A DNA stretch of 9,958 bases, taken from Ruminococcus sp. GTDB taxonomy: Bacteria > Bacillota > Clostridia > Oscillospirales > Ruminococcaceae. Below the pieces are notes generated by a model. That model did no database searches. It was not told where the DNA came from and worked only from the letters and a program-made list of their open reading frames with translations. Location: the NCBI GenBank assembly GCA_017961625.1, contig JAGCWY010000147.1:1-9958 (forward strand), given 5' to 3'. Position numbers and translations under genes: made by a program. This document shows, piece by piece, positions 6,180 to 9,958 of this stretch; positions within the stretch are counted from its first letter, which is position 1, and the number at the start of each line of letters is the position of its first letter.

Positions 6180-7475
6180 TCACGCTCCTAAAATAGATTT
6201 ATACGGTGTTTTCGGCGTTACCAGCCGCATTGACCGCACAAAGTACCTCATATCGTCCATAGCGTGGTCATTTACCTTAACAGGCTTGTCCTCGCCTGCC
6301 TTATCGTCCCACACATAGCCGCCGAACTCATTTATTGTATTCTCGCAAGTGTTGAATACCTTTATTTTCTCCGTCTGTATAGCTGTTGCCACATCTCTGA
6401 TACCGTCCATAACGCCATTATCGGCAGGATTGATATTATAGCAAGGTCTGCCGTTCTTGTACTGCTTACGGAGCAGTGTAATAAACGAAGCCGCAGACGG
6501 GTCGATAAATACTTTAATGCGCTGCCTTGTCTGCCATACATCGGAGAGAAATTCGTCTAAATCCTCAGCGTATTCGGTATCTGTTTTCTGTACGCCTGTA
6601 TCACGTCCAGAATAGTAATATTCTTTGATACGATACCAAACGCCTTTATACAACGCCCATAGACCGCACGAAAATGCGTTCTGTGTGCCGTAGTCAATAG
6701 AGATAGTATAATCACTCCACTCAGTTTCAAAGGGCGTTATAACGCATTTCTGATAGTTTGGATAGATTAAGCCCTCAGCAAGTACCCATAACCCCAAAAT
6801 AAATCTATCGTAAAACACTCCTGAATACATTGTTTTGTATCTCTTTTTGGTTTTCTCCGATAGGCTGAGATTATCGTCCATAATAAAGTGAAGATAAAGC
6901 AGATTTTTATTTTTTGCTTGATCTATCCACTTTGTTTTAAACCAATGTGTTGGTGAAGACGGATTGCAGTTAAACCACATTTTTGAGCCGTCAACAGAGC
7001 ATCGTCCTGTTGCTTGATTGACAAAGCTTTCAGGCATAAGCGCTACTTCATCAAGAAATATGCCTGCTAATGTGATACCTTGAATCAAATCTTGTGAACG
7101 CTCGTCCTTACCGCCAAATATATAAAAATAATTTGTTCTTTCGCCGTCTGATACCGTACAAAGGTTTTCGCTTCTGCTATCCTGTACATCATATCCTCTG
7201 CCCTTTAGCATAAGTTTGAGCCAGAACAGGACGTTTCTCCTAAAAGAGCCTACTGTTTTACCGCACATTGCAAAGTTCTGACCGTTGAAACTGTTCATAG
7301 CCCATAACGCAAAGGATAATGACATTGATATAGATTTACCGCTTCGGATAGCTCCGTCTGCTATAATGCCGTCTTTGCCCTTAACAGGTGATTTATCAGT
7401 CCACCAATTCAGCACTTTGCGCTGTTTTGTTGAAAATGGATTATATTGAAACGCTGTTATTTTCTGCTGTTTCAT
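6180..7475 (-). CDS. terL: Terminase large subunit (PBSX-type)
   Basis: This 431-residue protein is the DNA-packaging motor and nuclease. The ATPase domain has a Walker A motif GAIRSGKS (41-48) and a Walker B motif GIFLDE (138-143, with E143 as the likely catalytic residue), then FNCNPSSPTHW (168-178), a likely coupling motif. The C-terminal RNase H-like nuclease shows the expected acidic residues: D261 in ISIDYGTQ, D325 in VFIDPSAAS, and the cluster around D403-D408 in VNDHAMDDMRYFV. The pattern fits the PBSX-type family of Firmicute phages. The ATG at 7475 is preferred over the upstream end of the frame at 7526 because GAGG lies about 9 bases before it and homologues usually begin near 'F.PFSTKQRKVLNWW'. 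It overlaps the small subunit gene by 35 bases. All key residues are present, so the enzyme looks functional. Confidence 0.95.
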   Translation of the reverse strand: MKQQKITAFQYNPFSTKQRKVLNWWTDKSPVKGKDGIIADGAIRSGKSISMSLSFALWAMNSFNGQNFAMCGKTVGSFRRNVLFWLKLMLKGRGYDVQDSRSENLCTVSDGERTNYFYIFGGKDERSQDLIQGITLAGIFLDEVALMPESFVNQATGRCSVDGSKMWFNCNPSSPTHWFKTKWIDQAKNKNLLYLHFIMDDNLSLSEKTKKRYKTMYSGVFYDRFILGLWVLAEGLIYPNYQKCVITPFETEWSDYTISIDYGTQNAFSCGLWALYKGVWYRIKEYYYSGRDTGVQKTDTEYAEDLDEFLSDVWQTRQRIKVFIDPSAASFITLLRKQYKNGRPCYNINPADNGVMDGIRDVATAIQTEKIKVFNTCENTINEFGGYVWDDKAGEDKPVKVNDHAMDDMRYFVRSMRLVTPKTPYKSILGA

Positions 7476-7902
7476 CTTCAATATCCTCGTTCCAATCTTC
7501 AACCGCTGTATTATTAAGAGCTTCAAGGAAGTTGTCAGTTACTGTAAGGTTGGCTTCTTGTGTTACCTCTTGCCTATCTGTCCATTTGCACCAGTTCTTC
7601 AAGGCAAAAATTGCTGTTGTAGCATTGTATCTCCCCATTGAAGAACCACGTATCAACAAATCAGCTCTTAATTCTTCAAACTCTTTTTTTATATCTGCCC
7701 AGTATTCGTCATAGCACCGTCTTATTGTATGATATGAACAATTAGTTATCTCATTCACATATCGGTAAAAACCGAAAAAAGTAGGCGGCTCTGATACGGC
7801 ATCTTTATCATTTTGACCGTCATATAAACGCTCAAAATAGGTTATTACATAATTTTTGAACTGTTCCTTTGTAAACTTCTTTGGCTGTCCTCTGCCTGCC
7901 AT
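7441..7902 (-). CDS. terS: Terminase small subunit
   Basis: This 153-residue protein beginning MAGRGQPKKFTKEQFKNYV is a small terminase subunit. It recognises the phage packaging site and hands the DNA to the large subunit encoded next. The N-terminal basic stretch and helical segments (FKNYVITYFERLYDG; YRYVNEITNCSYHTIRRCYDEYW) suit a helix-turn-helix DNA-binding domain. The segment GRYNATTAIFALKNWCKWTDRQEV (residues about 97-120) is very typical of Firmicute TerS proteins. The C-terminus is acidic. Two ATGs are possible: 7920 and 7902. The second is preferred because AGGTGAG stands just upstream, although the spacing is short, and homologues commonly begin M-A-G-R-G. The gene overlaps terL by 35 bases. 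A strong hairpin precedes it. Confidence 0.88.
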   Translation of the reverse strand: MAGRGQPKKFTKEQFKNYVITYFERLYDGQNDKDAVSEPPTFFGFYRYVNEITNCSYHTIRRCYDEYWADIKKEFEELRADLLIRGSSMGRYNATTAIFALKNWCKWTDRQEVTQEANLTVTDNFLEALNNTAVEDWNEDIEDETAENNSVSI

Positions 7903-7922
7903 ATACTCACCTACTTTCATTA

Positions 7923-7941
7923 TGGGAGCTTATCGCTCCCA
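7923..7941 (-). repeat. GC-rich hairpin between unknown gene and terS
   Basis: TGGGAGC (7923-7929) and GCTCCCA (7935-7941) form a perfect 7-bp stem with a 5-base loop. On the minus strand the loop contains the TAA stop of the preceding gene, and the stem ends just before the ATG at 7920. No run of T follows, so it is not a normal intrinsic terminator. It may separate translation of the cargo genes from the packaging genes or protect an RNA end. Confidence 0.6.
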
Positions 7942-8463
7942 CATTAACAATTTATACCCTGCGTTTTGAAACAAGCTCCAATCTACCACAAAGAAAGAAG
8001 CCTGTCCGATTTTATCTTCATGCGTATATTGAACAGGTATGTTATTCTGGTTTTTCTCAATATACTCCATAAGGTCAACGGTTTTAGCTATTGCAAGACT
8101 TAATATCTCACCTGTTGTACTGTGATAATACCCTTGCATTGTAAGCTGTGGATATGTGCCATTATGTTTAATAGCAAACTGCCTTTTCTTGTATTCAGTA
8201 TCAGCTCCGCTTTGCCTGCTTCGTCTGACAGTAAACGTGTTAAATGGTTTGCTCCATACTTTTTGAAAACGACTGCCAATGCCCCACACTAAACCTGTGT
8301 TATTGTAAACTTGAAAATAATCAATGCCGCAGGTTCTATCTAACATAAGGCATATTTCTTCATCTGTGCCCTCTACTGTTTTGATCTCGCCGCCTTTTAG
8401 CAATTCTGAGATAATAGGCTTTGCACGTTCAACCTGTTGGAGACTAAACCGCATATCATTCAT
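7930..8463 (-). CDS. Unrecognised phage protein, possibly nuclease-like
   Basis: I do not recognise this 177-residue protein with certainty. It starts with a helical segment (MRFSLQQVERAKPIISELLK), then a mixed alpha/beta region. Two stretches stand out: DRTCGIDYFQVYNN followed by GIGSRFQ (residues about 42-67), and FTVRRSRQSGADTEYKKRQ (77-95). A 'GID' followed by a beta strand and a charged strand is compatible with a PD-(D/E)XK nuclease-like fold, but the usual E-x-K is not clear, so this is a weak inference. The C-terminus is hydrophobic (QASFFVVDWSLF). The ATG at 8463, 7 bases after the methyltransferase stop, is chosen conservatively. TTG codons at 8484 (with GAGGG upstream) and 8508 are alternatives that would overlap that gene. 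Its position between a DNA methyltransferase and terS suggests a DNA-modification or early packaging role. Confidence 0.65.
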   Translation of the reverse strand: MNDMRFSLQQVERAKPIISELLKGGEIKTVEGTDEEICLMLDRTCGIDYFQVYNNTGLVWGIGSRFQKVWSKPFNTFTVRRSRQSGADTEYKKRQFAIKHNGTYPQLTMQGYYHSTTGEILSLAIAKTVDLMEYIEKNQNNIPVQYTHEDKIGQASFFVVDWSLFQNAGYKLLMWER

Positions 8464-8470
8464 AACAGCT

Positions 8471-9814
8471 TCATGCTTCTGCAAGAGAGCACCCTCTTTC
8501 AATAGCAATTTTAGCGTTATCTTCGTTTATCTCATATCCATAAGCTTTACGTCCGAGTTTTGCCGCCGCAAGTAAAAATGTACCTGTGCAGGCAAAGGGG
8601 TCATATATAGTCATATCCTTTTTTGTACTATGACGTATAAATCTTTCAGCAATTTCAATAGGTTTTTGCCATGCGTGGTATCTATCGCCTTGTCTGCCGT
8701 CTGGAGCGTTTATTTCTTGTACTGCCCATTGCTCATTTGTAAGCGGACAGTCAAGCTCTGGTGCATCTACACCACGATAGAACAGACATACTTGATAATT
8801 CTGCTTGTATCTGTCTTTTGGGTTATTGCCTAATGTGTTTTTATACGTCCATATCAGCTGTTGACATAGCTCTATATGCTCTGGTATCTTAGCATTTAGG
8901 TAAGCTCTAACCTCGTTAGGATATGCGCCAATAAAGATATATGCAAAGCCTGTTGACTTCACGTTGTTTAAAGCATTATAAAGCCATGAATTAACAAATT
9001 CTTCTATATTGTCAACATCTGTTGAATATGGTGGGTCAGTGAGAAGCAAATCATATTTTTCTTTTGGCTCATGCTTTGTGCTATCGCCAATGTATATAAC
9101 AGGCTTGATTGAATTATCTGCCTGCTCGACTATTTTTCTTTCAGCCTGCTTGATAGTTTCTTTCTTTTCTTCGAGCTTGATTTTGTTGTATGCTTCATTT
9201 ATTGTCACACTGCCGCTCATAAGCTCTTTTTTTAGCTCTTCGGGCTTTTTGCCTGCTATTGGCTTTTCTTCTTTAATAGCCTTTTCAATGCGCTTATTAA
9301 TTGTTATTATGCGACTTGCTGTTTGCTCGCCTGTGCCGATACGTTTAGCAAGTTCCTTTGTGGTGTCGATTTTGGGTTCGGGTTTTGGTGGTTCTTTTAG
9401 CTTTTCTTCTTTTGCACTTTTTGTGAATTCACAAAAAGTCCTCTTTTCGTATTGATTACCATAATATACTGCTTGATTAGCTTTCGCCTGTTTCGACAAT
9501 ATCTCAATTGCCTTGCTTTGAAGCATACCCATTGAAAATGCGGTAAGGTTACGCCGTGACTTTTGGTTATCTATCATCCACAATAACGCATCATCACGAC
9601 TTGCAAACTCTTTTTCTATCGTCTTAAACGGTATATTATGCTTAGTGCATATCTCATAACGGTTATGACCGTCAATTAATGTATTGCCCCACAAAATAAG
9701 AGCATCTCGGCAGCCCTCTTTTACAATGCTATCTTCAAGCCCCTTGTATTCTTCATCGGTTAAAGGTGGGATAAGATTCTTGAATTCATCGTCAATAAGG
9801 ATTTTAACTATCAT
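8471..9814 (-). CDS. ParB-like / HTH / DNA methyltransferase fusion
   Basis: This 447-residue protein has three parts. Residues about 5-110 are a ParB/sulfiredoxin-like domain with the hallmark IDGHNRYEI (47-55). Residues about 150-180 (TTKELAKRIGTGEQTASRII) look like the helix-turn-helix of ParB/KorB proteins, flanked by long charged linkers. Residues about 235-445 are an S-adenosylmethionine-dependent DNA methyltransferase: motif IV is TDPPY (259-263), followed by the variable region. Then come a conserved helix HAWQKPIEIAERFIRH (380-395), motif I DPFACTGTFLLAA (405-417) and E428 in GYEIN. Catalytic motif before AdoMet motif is the beta-class order, and DPPY suggests N6-adenine methylation; the target sequence cannot be read. 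Similar fusions are common upstream of terminase genes in Firmicute phages and probably protect phage DNA from host restriction. The ATG has AAAGGCGG 7 bases upstream. Confidence 0.92.
   Translation of the reverse strand: MIVKILIDDEFKNLIPPLTDEEYKGLEDSIVKEGCRDALILWGNTLIDGHNRYEICTKHNIPFKTIEKEFASRDDALLWMIDNQKSRRNLTAFSMGMLQSKAIEILSKQAKANQAVYYGNQYEKRTFCEFTKSAKEEKLKEPPKPEPKIDTTKELAKRIGTGEQTASRIITINKRIEKAIKEEKPIAGKKPEELKKELMSGSVTINEAYNKIKLEEKKETIKQAERKIVEQADNSIKPVIYIGDSTKHEPKEKYDLLLTDPPYSTDVDNIEEFVNSWLYNALNNVKSTGFAYIFIGAYPNEVRAYLNAKIPEHIELCQQLIWTYKNTLGNNPKDRYKQNYQVCLFYRGVDAPELDCPLTNEQWAVQEINAPDGRQGDRYHAWQKPIEIAERFIRHSTKKDMTIYDPFACTGTFLLAAAKLGRKAYGYEINEDNAKIAIERGCSLAEA
9416..9439. repeat. Perfect 24-bp palindrome inside the ParB/methyltransferase gene
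   Basis: The half-site ACTTTTTGTGAA (9416-9427) is followed directly by its exact reverse complement (9428-9439), centred on GAATTC. It encodes residues 126-133 (TFCEFTKS) in the linker between the ParB-like and HTH regions. A perfect 24-bp palindrome is not expected by chance in 10 kb. It could be a binding site for a dimeric protein, perhaps this protein itself, or an RNA hairpin with a 10-bp stem and a 4-base loop. Confidence 0.8.
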
Positions 9815-9844
9815 AACATTACCGCCTTTCAGTAATTGCCTTAT

Positions 9845-9958
9845 TTATGTTAATACAGAGAAGCGGCTAAGGCTTGCCGTTTGTCGAGTGTACATCTCTA
9901 TCTCTGTATTATCATCGTGTAGATACGCCGATAAGCCGCATATCTCAGCGGCTTTAAA
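9845..9958 (-). CDS. Probable C-terminal end of an upstream gene (cut by window edge)
   Basis: One minus-strand frame is open from the right edge for 37 codons to a TAA at 9847-9845, reading AAEICGLSAYLHDDNTEIEM and then ending SRFSVLT. The other two minus frames contain stops over the same stretch. The composition looks protein-like, but the piece is short and I recognise no family. It ends 30 bases before the methyltransferase start, consistent with the tight spacing here. It may be a chance open frame over a structured leader instead. Confidence 0.4.
   Translation of the reverse strand, partial: FKAAEICGLSAYLHDDNTEIEMYTRQTASLSRFSVLT
9851..9911. repeat. 11-bp inverted repeat framing a structured 61-base segment upstream of the methyltransferase
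   Basis: TAATACAGAGA (9851-9861) and TCTCTGTATTA (9901-9911) are perfect reverse complements separated by 39 bases. The loop holds a smaller CGGC/GCCG pairing (9864-9867 with 9876-9879). The element ends about 37 bases before the methyltransferase ATG. It lies over the last codons of the probable upstream frame. It does not look like a tRNA and lacks a following T-run on either strand. It may be an operator or a structured 5' leader; no function can be assigned. Confidence 0.55.
9933..9954. repeat. 7-bp hairpin at the right edge
   Basis: AAGCCGC (9933-9939) and GCGGCTT (9948-9954) pair perfectly around an 8-base loop. It is inside the probable upstream coding frame near the window edge, so it may be incidental. 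No terminator-like T-run follows on the minus strand. Confidence 0.35.

Noticed and set aside
9851..9911. Possible tRNA or intrinsic terminator formed by the 11-bp inverted repeat
   Set aside because: There is no cloverleaf, no convincing T-loop and no CCA-like end, and neither strand shows a T-run after the stem.

Overview
The window is a piece of a tailed (siphovirus-like) phage or prophage, very probably from a low-to-mid GC Firmicute of the Clostridia/Ruminococcus type. This rests on the phage protein families seen, the strong AGGAG-type ribosome binding sites, the frequent GTG starts and the tightly packed one-way gene order. Every convincing gene is on the minus strand, so transcription runs from high to low coordinates. 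I saw no host housekeeping gene, integrase, tRNA or CRISPR array, so I cannot tell an integrated prophage from a free phage.

Layout in transcription order: (a) 9958-9845, the probable tail end of an upstream gene, followed by a structured leader. (b) 9814-8471, a ParB-like/HTH/DNA methyltransferase fusion. (c) 8463-7930, an unrecognised 177-residue protein ending in a strong hairpin. (d) 7902-6180, small and large terminase subunits (DNA packaging). (e) 6175-3819, an SPP1-type portal and an SPP1 gp7/Mu F-type minor head protein. (f) 3822-3262, a free-standing NUMOD4/HNH homing endonuclease. (g) 3247-2804, an HK97 gp10-like protein. (h) A hairpin, then 2712-2095 scaffold and 2081-1185 major capsid protein. 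(i) A start-less 138-codon frame (1200-787) joined to the capsid gene by a candidate -1 ribosomal frameshift. (j) 797-537, 565-119 and 119-1, small head protein, head-tail connector and the start of a head-closure protein.

Together these genes make the procapsid (portal, minor head protein, scaffold, capsid), fill it with DNA (terminase) and begin the neck. The methyltransferase, the unknown protein and the HNH gene look like cargo in this module.

The most interesting element is the end of the capsid gene. The 0 frame ends in A AAC CCC CAG TAG. The heptamer A AAC CCC (1197-1191) fits the X XXY YYZ slippery pattern. Five bases later comes a perfect 7-bp stem (1185-1179 with 1159-1153), whose loop can pair with downstream bases to give a possible pseudoknot. 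Slipping by -1 adds a beta-rich domain of about 135 residues from a frame with no usable start codon of its own. The next gene begins at a GTG without a clear ribosome binding site and overlaps the end of that extension, so its translation may depend on frameshifting. The second strongest signal is a perfect 24-bp palindrome inside the ParB/methyltransferase gene.
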